Part shown: one piece after another, positions 46,565 to 57,397 of the stretch
How positions within the stretch are numbered: the stretch's first letter is position 1
Layout of the letters: each line of letters opens with the position of its first letter
Assembly (NCBI GenBank): GCA_024195585.1
Contig: SWBL01000230.1
Coordinates: 1-64,000 of the forward strand
Length of the DNA: 64,000 bases
Source: Aureobasidium sp. EXF-3400
Taxonomy: Eukaryota; Ascomycota; Dothideomycetes; Dothideales; Saccotheciaceae
Direction: 5' to 3'
Notes under the pieces: generated by a model
The model's input: only the letters and a program-made list of their open reading frames with translations
Told to the model about the DNA's origin: nothing
Database searches by the model: none
Translations under genes and position numbers: made by a program

Positions 46565-46849
46565 TTGCAAGGATCTTTGTTACAGAGGACAGGCCGTTGT
46601 CGCCACGCAGGAATGCGGCAACTTGGAGCGAGAGACACCATAAATCGAGCAATCGCTGGCAAGGCTCTAGAAACAGCATTCGCAAGGTACAGAGTGGATT
46701 CGGAGTAGAAGCATTTATCCCTCCATCCTTCCTCTTGAAATCACACACGATCATCATACAAAATAAAAACACCAGTAATACAAATCAACAGATACTACCA
46801 AGCAAAAAAGGAAACAATCACAGGTCTGACGATTCGGGGAGTTGTTCAC

Positions 46850-47239
46850 TTACTTCCTCAATCCTTCACTTTCCCTCCCCATCTTCTCCTCCAGCCTCTG
46901 ATAGTGACCAGACCACCTTTCCACAGGGCCGCGTCTATCAAGAGACCAATTGAAAAGCTGATTGGTTGAGTTGAAATGATTGGCGAAACTATCAGCTGAT
47001 GCAGGCGTTCGAACTCAGGCCCACTTGGTGATGGTTGTTGATGTTGTTGTCGTAGAGTGACTGCCAAGATGTATGGTTAGCTTGATTATTCCACTACACT
47101 AACCGTCAGACCAATGTGATTGTTGGGAGAGCTTGCAAGACTTGGTATATGTAGTTTCTGATGCCTCTTTTGTTCACTGGAGAAAGAATCTGACTTGACA
47201 GCTATCAAAAGCCGGCGCACAAGCCTTTGTTGATGACAT
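46850..47239 (-). CDS. small multi-exon gene, 5' part unresolved
   Basis: Two joined minus-strand segments are convincing: 47060-47025 (SLYDNNINNHHQ, 36 nt) and 46957-46850 (LFNWSLDRRGPVERWSGHYQ, then an acidic/basic helix to a TAA). They are linked by a 67-nt GTGGGC...ATCAG intron. An earlier exon ending at 47104 (NHIGLT before a GTTAGT donor and a 43-nt intron with CTAAC branch) fits in frame. The first exon may be the ATG at 47239 (MSSTKACAPAFDSCQ), but the junction between these two parts is uncertain. Every segment is too short to show in ORF scans. Function unknown. Confidence 0.5.
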
Positions 47240-47502
47240 CCAACGTGTTCTTTATATCACTCAGCTCCCTCCCAAGCACTACAGAGGCTCCTTGCTTCCA
47301 GTTCCCCCTTCAGCCCTCGATGGCCAGGAAACAGAGCATCAGTACTCAGTGAACGATGACCGAGTCATAATCAGCGCGCACAAGCACATACGGACTAAAG
47401 CTTCTCATGGATTCAAACTAATTCATGTCTAGGATCTTTATCGAGACTCGAAGGGGTAGAATTGCTCTGCTATATATCAAGTTGTTTCAGTTCTTATGTG
47501 CT

Positions 47503-48744
47503 TCAAACACACTGGAAGTTTCCAGTAGGCTTGACGTTGCAAGAGCTGTTGGCTCCCCCAGTAATGTGGATGTTGTTGAAAGTAAAGTCTGAGCAACTGC
47601 CATCTCCACAGAGAATGTAGTAGTCTCTAGCTTTGGCCTGAGCAGTGCCGACAATGTTGGACATGGTGATGTTCTTGATGATCACACCGTTCGTGGGACT
47701 GCCAGTCGGGCCTCCGTTGAGGTAGTCTTGCTGGATGTCGATACCGTAGATGTCGATGTTCGCGACCTGGATGTTACGGTATTCGATATTGGCAATGTAG
47801 CCAGTGGTGTTGGAGTTGGACTTGATTCTTGCACCGTTCTGGCTGTTGAGCACTTTGCTGTTCTCGAACAGAACATTGGTGACGTTGTTGTTACTCTGCA
47901 AGGAGTCAGACGCTGTCGATTGAACAAGGGGAGAATATGTTGCTTACCTTGCCACCAACACTTCCAATTGAAAGGCCATGACCACCATCGCAGTACATGT
48001 TCGACACAGTGATGCTGTTGCCACTAGTGATAGCAACGCAGTCATCTTGATTCAATACCTTCGAGTCTCTCAAGACCATGCCATCAGTGCTTGAGATGTC
48101 GAAACCGTCCGTGTTGTGAGCCGCTGCAAGCCCATTCGATCTGCTGTTGGGAGCTTCGCCGGCTGTGTTGTTCAAGAAGATGTTTTCCACAACAAGCCCA
48201 TTGCTACCAGAGATGGAGAAGCAGTGAACAGGGTAGTTTTGAATGACAAGATTCTTGACCACAGACTTCCCAATGGCCTTGCTGATCGTGATAAAGTGGT
48301 TTGGCTTAGCAACACCACCGTTCGAACCAAGACCATCCCACCAGGCCTGGCCATTGCCGTCTATGATTGCTCCCTTTTCGGCGGTGATGGTAACATCTGT
48401 ACCAGCAACTTTGATCATATCATAGTTTGCGTCTGCATAGGCGAATGTTGTCTTTCCCGCAAAGGTTACAACAGTGCCGGCCTTGAGTTTGGTCAAGTCA
48501 AGGGTAGTGTTACCAGGAACAGCAATACCATCAAGAGTGATGTTGGTACAGGAGGACACAGCAGCAGCGACGCCAGAGTAAGAGCTGACGTGACAAGGGT
48601 CGGCGACTTTGGTGTAAGTGGTGGCTGGAGCGGCTGCAGCCACTACCACCAGTCCAGACAACGACAGAGATTGGAGTGCTTCCAAGGGTCAGTAAAACTT
48701 GTGTGGGATGTATAATTATGATTGAACGAACCGATAGATTTCAT
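47503..48744 (-). CDS. endopolygalacturonase (GH28)
   Basis: Three exons on the minus strand, 48744-48732 (13 nt), 48678-47948 and 47895-47503; introns 53 and 52 nt; 378 residues. It hydrolyses alpha-1,4 bonds in homogalacturonan of plant cell walls. The signal peptide MKSIALQSLSLSGLVVVAAA is built across the first splice. GH28 active-site motifs are all present in order: NTDG, QDDC with the catalytic Asp pair, GHGLSIGS, and the RIK substrate site (GARIKS). Cysteine pairs of fungal endo-PGs are retained (CHVSS early, C-terminal CNV...C). The 13-nt first exon means the unspliced ORF begins at a non-start codon. Suggests a plant-associated or saprotrophic lifestyle. Confidence 0.93.
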
Positions 48745-50094
48745 ATTGATATGGCGAGAGATGAACCAAAAGAAGGGCTGATGGGGTAAGGAAAAAGTTG
48801 AGCGTATGATGATTATTTATACTTGGCCTATTCTCAGGATCGAATACATATTATCCCGAAGAGGGGGAGACAGTTCAGTGAGTACATTAATTTCAACAAG
48901 CATGTGTAGGCGTCCAGTCCAAGACAAGACAAGCGAGAGGATTCATCAACGTGGCGGCTTAGTTTGCCCATGGGGACTCCACAAGCAAAGGCGAAGCGTT
49001 TCGGAAGAATTGCTTGATATTGCAGATCATTCTGTAGAATAAGAATTCTTCCGCCATCCAGAAGCTTTTGCTGTGACACAAAGACGCATACGGAGGGTTA
49101 AAGACTCTAAGTGACCAGCGGGGAGGCTCCAGATCTGCAGACGGCAGAGAGCGGACCGCAAATGCGGAGTTCCTTGTAGGGCGGCGAGCTGCATGGTGGT
49201 CCGCGGTCCCGAGAGCGAACAGCATCAAGAGTATCTCGTAAAGAAGGTGTCATTATGGTGTTGTCAGAAGGTAGGGCTTCTTTGACATGAAACTCTCGGA
49301 TCAAGAAGCAGTCGTGCGTTAGCGACGATGAAAGCAGAGCAATGGGCCGAATTCTGAGGCGCACCAAGCAATCAATTTATACTCCAACTTCTTCATGATT
49401 GTGGTAACTTCTAACAGCAGGAGATGAAAGAGGCGGCTACATTGCAGACGGGCCGGGCCTCCTGTACAGTGCTGCATATTTAGATCTCTGTGGGAGGCAT
49501 ATTCTGTTGCTGCACGATCATCTCGCCCGGAATCCAGCCACGAGGAGGCACGATGTAGGTAGTTCACGCATCTACGACAAGACATTAGTGACTATTATGA
49601 AGTAGGATCGCGTGACTCTCAGTTCGTCGTCACTTGAAGCAGGAGCAAAGAGTGTGAATAGCCAAAGGAAGGAACACAGGACGAATTCGGTGGCCCGTGC
49701 AGCAGCTGCAATCACATGTCAAAACCTCGCGCATCATCTTCTCAAGGACTACCTGCCCGCGACTTGCGGTCGACCACATCAACACTTCAGCTCTCAGGAT
49801 ATCGGTATCTCTAGCCCTTGGTCGTCACTCTACTCACCCGTTTCACCATTGCTGCGACACGGCACCTCCGCCCCGACCCATACCACCACACCTCAGCTTC
49901 GAGCCATCTATACCCGTATACCACCTTTCACACCGAGTCTTCCGGTCACACTGTACTCGATGAGCGGACCCGAGTTCCCTTGGTCATACTAGGATGATGC
50001 CCTTCCCAACTCGAGCGCTCCCCCACAGATTAGAAGCGACAGCCTGCAGCCGCTCGAGTCGAACGAGACTGCGACACTCGCATCCGTACCTGCC
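48745..50094. other. 1.35-kb divergent promoter region
   Basis: Between the polygalacturonase (minus) and the bHLH gene (plus). No separate gene recognised. The last 100 nt (49993-50094) are in frame with the bHLH gene and look coding; see findings. Confidence 0.4.
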
Positions 50095-51592
50095 ATGATG
50101 GCTTCCGACAACCGTTCGTCCTGGTCCACCAATCCCTTTGGATGTGAGTGCGGCCGTGCTCTTGCTCGTGCTTGCACATGCATACTCTCACTACAGTGCT
50201 GACCAGACCACAGACGAGTTCCCTTACCAACCCGAGAACCTCCCTTCAGGCCCGCCCCTGCTTGATCAAGACGAGTCTACCACTCTCCAAAACTTCTTCA
50301 GCGATCCAGATCACTATGGAGCGACAAACAACCTGCCCGATGCCTTCTTGGCCAACATGAACTCCATGCCCGAGACAAGGCTTCAGCAGTACGACCACCT
50401 CAACGATCCTCAATGGATGTATCCTCTAGACAATCAGTCTTATCCAGTCTCATACCCTACTCAAGAGCAGCCCTTTCACTTCCCAAACACAAACTACAAC
50501 CAACGATCTTTCCAGCCGCCCAAAGATCCCAAGGATCTGCTTGCCCTTGTCGGCATCCCGGAAGCAAATGCATCTGCCGATGTCCTTCATGCTGCGTCGA
50601 CCTTGTTCTCATACAGAGCAAACCCCAATCAAGTTCTTGGTACTGCAAACTTTCCTCAAGCCGTGGCCCAGCAGCAGCCCGTCGTGCAGAACACAAGCCG
50701 CCATGCTTCGTTTCCCTTCTCGGTTCCCACGACGACTAGCTCCTCGGCACCGCAGTACCCCTCGACCAATCCTCACTTTCGCGCATCGTTTGACAATTCG
50801 ACAACAAACTCTCACTCACATCCTCATTCCCACACTTCCTCCTCTCATCAATCCAGCACTCCTATGTTCCACTTTGGTACGGACAACAACTTCCGCCAAT
50901 CTGGTTACGCTGCTCCTTACCAAGATCTCGAAGCCAGTACCATCCAGCACGTCGAATTCGCCCGCAACATGGTCCACTCATCCAACGACGCTATGTCTTC
51001 GGTCGAGAACTCCGTTCCCCACACCCCTGACCTGACCAGAGGTGTTCACAACTACTACCCTGGTAGCATGCAGGCCCTTGCCTCGCTGGCTGACCAGACT
51101 TCCACTGGAGAGTCCGATCAGCCCAATAACAAGAAGCGTCGCAAGTCCAAGCGCGCAGACGACAATGACTTTGACACATCCGTCACTTCTCCTGCTTTCC
51201 GCGTCAACAACTCCAGCCCTGATGGTGACAACACTATCGCCGACTCGGACGACGATGATCGCGAAGACAACATGCCCAAGCCTTCCATCAAGCGTCGTAG
51301 AGCCTCATCCGGTGCCAACAGCAAGCTCGGTAGCATCGCTCGCAAGAACCTCACCGAAGATCAGAAGCGCAGTAACCATATCCGCTCTGAGCAGAAGCGT
51401 CGCAACATCATCAAGCAAGGCTACGAAGATCTCAACGAACTCGTGCCCAATCTCAAGACTGGCGGCTTCAGTAAGAGCGCCGTCCTTACCGAGACTACAC
51501 GCTTCCTTGAGGAGATTCACCATGGCAATAACAGCATGGAGGCATACCTGCGTTCTCTGGCTGCCGAGAAGGGCGTGGTCTTTGAGCTATAA
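50095..51592 (+). CDS. bHLH transcription factor, INO4-type
   Basis: Exons 50095-50143 and 50214-51592 with a 70-nt intron (GTGAGT...CACAG); 475 residues. The acceptor at 50213 is chosen because the nearer AG at 50196 breaks the frame. The N-terminal 260 residues are Pro/Gln/Ser/Asn/His-rich, as in activation regions. A bipartite basic stretch (KKRRKSKR, then KRRR) is a likely NLS. The bHLH domain is at the C-terminus (about 395-460): the basic region RSNHIRSEQKRRNIIKQGYE contains the His-Glu-Arg E-box-reading residues. It is followed by helix 1, a loop GGFSKSA and helix 2. Fungal proteins of this type resemble Ino4, which pairs with another bHLH partner. Start codon uncertain. Confidence 0.8.
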
Positions 51593-52419
51593 TCTTGAGC
51601 GGGCGTTCACGGAGTTCATCATCATCTACCCTGGCGTTCTTGGGCGACAATGGGCATCTTTACATTTCGAGAGCATGCTAGTGTCCCCTCATACCCCCAT
51701 CTGTTTCCTTTTCCCCTTTGTTGTTTCTAGGCGCAGGAAGGTCTGGCCCTCTCATCTGTTTTTTTCCACACTGATATTTTCTGCTTTCCGCGAATCTGAT
51801 GAATGATGCTCAAGATGATGGAGGACAAAGAGTTCACCAAGACAGCATTGCGAAAAGGAGCAATCATCTTTGTGTCTTTTCTCTTTGTCCAGTTTCACAT
51901 TGCGGAGAAAACCCCCTTTCACAACTTGTATCCACCATAACACACAAGCAAAAAGAACAAAAACAGGAATCTGAGATTTGATACAGGAGTTTGATGGAAG
52001 GGGTTTTTCAACTGAATTCGATATGCATTGCGTTGGAGGAAAGTTTCTGTTTTTATACATACCTTTGCGATGCGTTTCAATTATGCTTCGAATGAGAAAG
52101 CTGTTTATTACATGTGCTTTTCTGGTTGTGGTTGTGATCGCTTAAGTACCTTGTTTAACACTTATCTATACAATTTACACGATTACTCAGTGGGTCACGA
52201 GGACTAGACATGGCTTTTTTGACATTCCATCAGGAGGATGGTTACGATTTTGAAAGGACACAAAGTGTTCTGTTTTGACTTTTGTTTTCGATTATATCTG
52301 GTGGAAAGGAGTACCGGACTTCTCTCCCCATTCGTTCTATCATATCCTCTCTTCCCGAAACCCATACATTGCCTGATTCCTGTCATACCTCGTCCCCACT
52401 ACACTATCCAAAAGCGCAT
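51593..52419. other. bHLH 3'UTR and spacer
   Basis: T-rich 3' flank after the bHLH stop, then spacer to the tail-to-tail gene at 52420. No gene recognised. Confidence 0.4.
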
Positions 52420-53052
52420 CTATCTGGCAGCAGTGATAACAGTCGTACTGGTAGTGGTGCTTGCATCAGCCGCTGCCAAACTGCTCGTGCTCATGATGGT
52501 CAAGGTCGTGATACTAGGCATCTCAAAAGGACTGAGCGTACTCGTGACGGTAATAGTAGGAGCCGGTTTCGTGACTGTAATGGGAGGAGATGGCGTGATT
52601 GTTGTTGTTGAGATGGAGGTAGAGGCAGGAAGAGTGGTGCTGTAGTTCAGAGTTGTTGTAGACAAGAGAGTTGTTGTTTGCAACAAGGTAGCAGTAGTTG
52701 TGGAGATGGAGGTGATCGTAGTGGGTTGCAAGAACTGCTGTTGAGGGAATGGTTGAGGTGCAGCGATGGGGATGGGAAGAGTGTTCCAGAGGGCAACCAC
52801 TGTGTAGACGAAGAGGACGCTGGATTCGAAGAGCAAGACCAGGATCAGGAGGATGAGCAGAGGTGTGGGGACGTAGATACCGCCTCTGCGCTCTGGGTAG
52901 CTGGTAAAGACTTGAGGAGCTGCAGGTGGCGGTGGTGGAAGTGTCTGAGGCTCGAGATCTGGCGGTGGGAGTTGTGGTGGGTAGAGAGCCGAGTCGCGGT
53001 TGGACTCGAGATCCTTGTTGAGGTGTTTCTCGAAGGTTTGTTTGAAAGGCAT
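52420..53052 (-). CDS. single-pass membrane protein with Thr-rich tail
   Basis: An intronless minus-strand ORF of 210 residues. The N-terminus MPFKQTFEKHLNKDLESN is charged, followed by a Pro-rich stretch (30-50). One membrane helix follows (about residues 62-90, PTPLLILLILVLLFESSVLF). The C-terminal 110 residues are over 40% Thr/Ser, like O-glycosylated wall-sensor stalks. There is no signal peptide, so the orientation would be N-in. No family recognised; the Thr-rich tail could also be a low-complexity artefact, but the frame is clean and a membrane segment is evident. Confidence 0.6.
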   Translation of the reverse strand: MPFKQTFEKHLNKDLESNRDSALYPPQLPPPDLEPQTLPPPPPAAPQVFTSYPERRGGIYVPTPLLILLILVLLFESSVLFVYTVVALWNTLPIPIAAPQPFPQQQFLQPTTITSISTTTATLLQTTTLLSTTTLNYSTTLPASTSISTTTITPSPPITVTKPAPTITVTSTLSPFEMPSITTLTIMSTSSLAAADASTTTSTTVITAAR

Positions 53053-54160
53053 GTTTGATGAATGCTGGTTTTCGTGAAGAGCTTGAGAATGGAAGAGATT
53101 GAGGGATGATTAAGAGGTAAAAGTACGTCCAGCGTATGTTTGTGTGTTGTGTAGTGGTCTAAAAGCAGAGAACAGAAGAAAAGAGAATGCAGCAAACTTG
53201 AAAGAGTGTTGGAAGAAGGACAAAGCGGCTTTTGACAATGAACAGGTCTATTGCAGCATGAATGAATGTGATTGTCCTGGTGTCGACAAGAATTCATGAA
53301 TGAACGTCAAAGAATAGAAAAGCAGGGAGTAACAAAGTCTTATTGTCAGTAGAAGGACCTACATGCTTCTATTGTCTTGGAATAGCCAATAGTGGAAAGG
53401 TGCTCTCGAGAAATTGTGACCGGTGGTTCTCAGTGGGCGGTTACCACAGCAGATGGTATGTCTTTGTTTCAGGTCAGCATGAAGGCTCGAGGGTTCGAGG
53501 TGGATGGTCAAGTTTCGCTAGCCGCCGAGATGTTTGTGTTGGATGTCTCGAAGCCTCGACAGACTGGCAGTATCTCGAAGCGCCGTACTGACAACCGCTT
53601 TGCATCTGTATCCTCACTAGATATAGACCCTCACAGAAGCATGTGTTTGAGGTGAGTTTTGAAGATCTCTTTGAGTCGATTGCTTAGAGCTGGCAGAAAT
53701 ACAATGCAGGGTCGACTATCCGGTGTAACAGGGTCTACAGATGAGTCAAAACGAGTACTACCATCGTCTCCTTTTCGTTTGACTCGGCGGGGCATCATGA
53801 GAGTCATCAATGAAGAGGCTCTTCGCTGTGAGTCACTTTGCTGGTGCTGTTGCATAAGCCGATGGTAGGATGAAATGCACGAAATGCAGATCGGGGGGAA
53901 CCATGCAGCAGTTTCTTTCAACATTAAAGTCCAAATAGACAATATCACCAAGGTATTCAAACCCTGATGTCAATTGCGCTGCTGAGAGAATGTGATCATG
54001 ATAGAATCGAGAGTCTGATAAATGGCAGAACGTTTCCAGGGCAGACTGGTGGGCAACGAACGATGGAGGGGCATTCGCTATCGGCGAACTGACGGAGACT
54101 CGCACGGTCCCCCGCCACTGCCGGCCGAAAGTGGTGCTGAATGCCGTCGCTCTTTCTGTT
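53053..54160. other. intergenic with a short coding-like stretch
   Basis: Mostly spacer. A plus-strand frame at 53392-53655 looks partly protein-like (MKARGFEVDGQVSLAAEMF) and ends near a GTGAGT. It could be a fragment or small gene, but no domain or full model emerges. Confidence 0.3.
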
Positions 54161-54167
54161 TGACTCA
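54161..54167. promoter_or_regulatory. Gcn4/CpcA-type site TGACTCA upstream of tryptophan synthase
   Basis: A perfect TGACTCA 135-141 nt upstream of the ATG and about 45 nt upstream of the TATA box. This is the consensus for cross-pathway control of amino-acid biosynthesis. Use is inferred. Confidence 0.6.
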
Positions 54168-54210
54168 CTCACGACAAGTTTCTTGACCACGTCAATTCCA
54201 CTCGACTTTG

Positions 54211-54219
54211 TATATATAA
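54211..54219 (+). promoter_or_regulatory. TATA box of the tryptophan synthase gene
   Basis: TATATATAA about 90 nt before the ATG and downstream of the TGACTCA site, a sensible core-promoter layout. Confidence 0.55.
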
Positions 54220-54301
54220 AGTCAATTACTACTGTGTTACCCAAAGGCAAAGTCGCCGTCCGTATCAAACTTCCGCTCTTTCGCTCACACAACCACCCAA
54301 C

Positions 54302-56523
54302 ATGGAGCACATCAAGAGAACATTTGCTCAGGCCAAGAAGGAGAACAGAGTCGGTTCAGACAAAGCGCATACGAGTCTCTCAGTCGACTGACTTTCCTAC
54401 AGCCTGCCTTGGTCACATATGTCACTGCCGGTTTCCCTACCCCCGAGGAGACTCCCGACATCATGCTCGCCATGGAGGCTGGCGGTGCCGATATCATCGA
54501 ACTCGGCATGCCCTTCACCGACCCCATTGCAGACGGCCCTACCATTCAAAAAGCAAACACACAAGCCCTGAAGAACGGCGTCAACATCATCTCCACAATC
54601 CAAATGGTTAGAGATGCAAGGAAAAGAGGTCTGCGTGCTCCCGTCATGCTCATGGGCTACTACAACCCCGTACTCAGCTACGGCGAGGACAAGATTCTCA
54701 AGGACTGCAAGGCTGCCGGTGTCAATGGCTTCATCATGGTCGATCTGCCCCCGGAGGAGGCTGTCCGCTTCCGCAACCACTGCACAAAGATTGGTCTCTC
54801 ATACATCCCTCTCATCGCTCCCGCTACATCGGAGAACCGCATGAAGCTGCTGTGTAAGATTGCCGACTCTTTCATCTACGTCGTTTCGCGCATGGGTGTC
54901 ACTGGTGCTACCAGCTCTGTCAACACTGCTCTTCCTGAGCTGCTCGATCGTGTGCACAAATACTCTGGCGGTGTCGCTGCTGCTGTTGGCTTTGGTGTCA
55001 GCACCAGAGAGCACTATTTGAGCATCGGCAGCATGGCCGAGGGTGTTGTTATTGGCAGTCAAATCATTCAGACTCTTGCCGATGCTCCTGCTGGTCAGGG
55101 TGCTCAGGCTGTTGAGAACTACCTGGATGGTATTACCCAGCGCAGAGATATCATCAAGGAACAGACACGTGAGGGTGGTGTCCTCGAGACCAAGGAGATG
55201 GAAGATATTCCCGATGAGGTTCACGTTGATGGCGTCGTCAAGGACAAGGATACTCCTGACGGCCCTGGGCTCGCTGATCAGATCGAGGCCCTCAACACCG
55301 ATGGACCTATGGACTCAAACGCCATCCCTGCAAGATTTGGACAATTCGGTGGTCAATACGTTCCCGAGTCACTGATGGACTGCTTGCGCGAGCTGGAGGA
55401 CGGTTTCCAAGCTGCCATCAACGACGAGAAGTTCTGGGAGGAGTACCGCTCACACTACGAATGGATGGGTCGCCCTGGTCACTTGCACATTGCTGAGCGT
55501 CTGACTGAGCACGCTGGTGGTGCGAACATCTGGTTGAAGCGTGAGGATTTGAACCACACCGGTTCGCACAAGATCAACAACGCTCTTGGACAAGTCCTTT
55601 TGGCCCGCCGTCTGGGTAAGACTGAGATCATCGCCGAGACTGGTGCTGGTCAACATGGTGTTGCTACTGCCACTGTCTGTGCCAAGTTCGGTATGAAGTG
55701 TACCGTCTACATGGGAGCCGAGGACGTTCGCCGCCAGGCTCTGAACGTCTTCCGCATCAAGCTTCTTGGTGCTCAGGTCATTGCTGTCGAAGCTGGTAGC
55801 CGTACCCTCCGTGACGCTGTCAACGAGGCTATGCGTGCTTGGGTCGTCAAGCTTGACACCACTCACTACATCATCGGCTCGGCCATTGGTCCTCACCCCT
55901 TCCCTACCATCGTCCGTACTTTCCAGTCCGTTATCGGTCAAGAGACCAAGGAGCAGATGATGGCCATGAAGGGCAAGCTTCCCGACGCCGTCGTCGCATG
56001 TGTTGGCGGCGGTTCCAACGCAGTGGGCATGTTCTACCCCTTCTCCAAGGACCCTAGCGTCAAGCTTCTCGGTGTTGAGGCTGGAGGTGACGGTATCGAT
56101 ACTGACCGTCATTCTGCCACTCTGTCTGGTGGTACTCATGGTGTCCTTCACGGTGTACGCACCTACATTCTTCAAGACAAGCACGGTCAGATCTCCGACA
56201 CACACTCCGTCTCTGCCGGTCTCGATTACCCTGGTGTCGGTCCCGAGCTCGCAAACTGGAAGGATACTGATCGTGCCAAGTTCATCGCCGCCACAGATGC
56301 CGAGGCCTTCATCGGTTTCCGTCTGCTGTCGCAACTCGAGGGTATCATTCCCGCACTCGAGACTTCACATGCCATTTTCGGCGCCATCGAGTTGGCAAAG
56401 ACAATGAAGAAGGGTGAGGATATCGTCATCTGTCTTTCCGGTCGTGGTGACAAGGATGTACAGAGTGTTGCTGAGGAGCTTCCCAAGATCGGTCCTAAGA
56501 TTGGTTGGGATCTGAGATTCTAG
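54302..56523 (+). CDS. TRP5: bifunctional tryptophan synthase (alpha-beta fusion)
   Basis: Exons 54302-54349 and 54403-56523 with a 53-nt intron; 722 residues. It catalyses the last two steps of tryptophan synthesis: the alpha half cleaves indole-3-glycerol phosphate and the beta half joins indole to serine with PLP. The alpha part (about 1-250) shows VTYVTAGFP, the catalytic Glu and Asp in [19 protein letters not shown], and a linker after about 260. The beta part (about 330-720) shows GGQYVPE, the PLP lysine in [13 protein letters not shown], the phosphate loop GGGSNAVG, and a C-terminal SGRGDKD. Fungal fused length is as expected (about 700). The first exon ([16 protein letters not shown]) uses a GTCGGT donor, which is weak, but the join [10 protein letters not shown] is exact. 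Confidence 0.95.
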
Positions 56524-56982
56524 ATTTCTTGCTGATCTATGTTTCTTTCTTGCAATGTTATAGAGATGAACGTGATGGCGTAAAAAAACTACCAATAGCG
56601 ATTTGAAAATGAAGATTTTATGAGTACTCAAAGACCAAATTCGCTTTTATCAGTTCATCAATGTGACAAACGCATCTGTGACTTTTCGACAGCGCTTGAC
56701 CTGCGAAGTGCCAAATTGCTTGCATCTCCCCGTCGCACAAGTCGTCTCGAGTCTACGAGCTCACACCTTTCGCGTATCGCATTTCGCGACGACTTTGCAT
56801 ACTATATAGATTGTAGCTACTGCTGTCGTAATACAACCTTCTCAGAACTCAGGAAGCTGTTTCAGCACTTGAAGTAGCATAGCGTACAGCTGTTTTTCTT
56901 TTGTTTCTTTCAACTTGCGTGTTGGCACCAATAGTCTTGCACTCTGATATGTCGCCACTGCCATCAGATATGTTCCATAGTA
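56524..56982. other. 3' flank of tryptophan synthase
   Basis: No gene recognised. Confidence 0.4.
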
Positions 56983-57013
56983 TTGAGACGTTTGGCTTCG
57001 CCAAACGTCTCAA
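56983..57013. repeat. perfect 14-bp hairpin
   Basis: TTGAGACGTTTGGC, a 3-nt centre (TTC), then its exact inverse. It abuts the left arm of the U6 inverted repeat (first bases shared). It could be a terminator-like or transposon-end structure. Confidence 0.8.
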
Positions 57014-57092
57014 CATTACTCTCTAGGATTCAAAAGAGTCGTCCTGATGTCGCAAAGAGTAAAAAATTTTGTAGTTATTGAGTTTGCATGTG
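57011..57092 (-). repeat. inverted partial copy of the U6 3' exon and downstream flank
   Basis: The reverse complement of this 82-nt segment matches 57368-57449 with about 8 mismatches (roughly 90%). It carries the U6 3' end, a T-run, and about 45 nt of U6 downstream sequence. The match starts at the second base of U6 exon 2. Confidence 0.85.
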
Positions 57093-57150
57093 CAGCCACC
57101 GTCGCAGAGCATGTCCAAATTGTGTGCGACACTCTTGAGCGCTCTCGTGT

Positions 57151-57180
57151 GCCAGAAGTGTGCGCAAGCACACTTCTGGC
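57151..57180. repeat. perfect 13-bp hairpin with GCAA loop
   Basis: GCCAGAAGTGTGC, loop GCAA (a GNRA tetraloop if transcribed), then the exact inverse. It lies about 60 nt upstream of the U6 start. Confidence 0.85.
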
Positions 57181-57208
57181 TTCCCGCGAGTGCCGACCAC
57201 GTTTTAGA

Positions 57209-57216
57209 CTATATAT
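57209..57216 (+). promoter_or_regulatory. TATA box of the U6 gene
   Basis: CTATATAT centred about 29 nt before the inferred U6 start, the usual place for a Pol III TATA box at fungal U6 genes. Confidence 0.6.
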
Positions 57217-57240
57217 TCGATCAAGTTCATTCGAATTATT

Positions 57241-57397
57241 GGGCCTAAAAACCCATTAGTCTATTTGAAACTATACAGAGAAGATTAGCATGGCCCCTGC
57301 ACTAAGGATGGTGAGTTCGATCCCCAGCATGGTCAAATCTGAAGCCTTCACTAACGCAAACTCCAGACACATGCAAACGAGATGACTACAAAATTTT
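57241..57397 (+). ncRNA. U6: U6 spliceosomal snRNA gene with an mRNA-type intron
   Basis: Exon 1 is 57241-57310 and exon 2 is 57367 to about 57397 (end at the T-run 57394-57400); spliced length is about 101 nt, normal for U6. Exon 1 contains TTTGAAAC, the ACAGAGA box (57275-57281), the AGC triad (57287-57289), ATGGCCCCTGC and CTAAGGATG of the internal stem-loop. Exon 2 restores GATG+ACAC..GCAAA and ends in an A/T-rich tail. The 56-nt intron (57311-57366) has GTGAGT, a CACTAAC branch site and CCAG. It interrupts the stem-loop one base after the U matching yeast U80. Inside it, GTTCGATCC (57315-57323) is a Pol III B box, and TTAGCATGG in exon 1 can serve as A box. The 5' end (a GGG/CCC hairpin) is approximate. 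Confidence 0.88.

Noticed and set aside
53392..53655. Coding-like plus-strand frame
   Set aside because: No complete gene model, no domain and no clear partner exons.
55450..56334. 294-codon minus-strand ORF opposite the tryptophan synthase gene
   Set aside because: A shadow of the conserved plus-strand coding frame, caused by codon bias.
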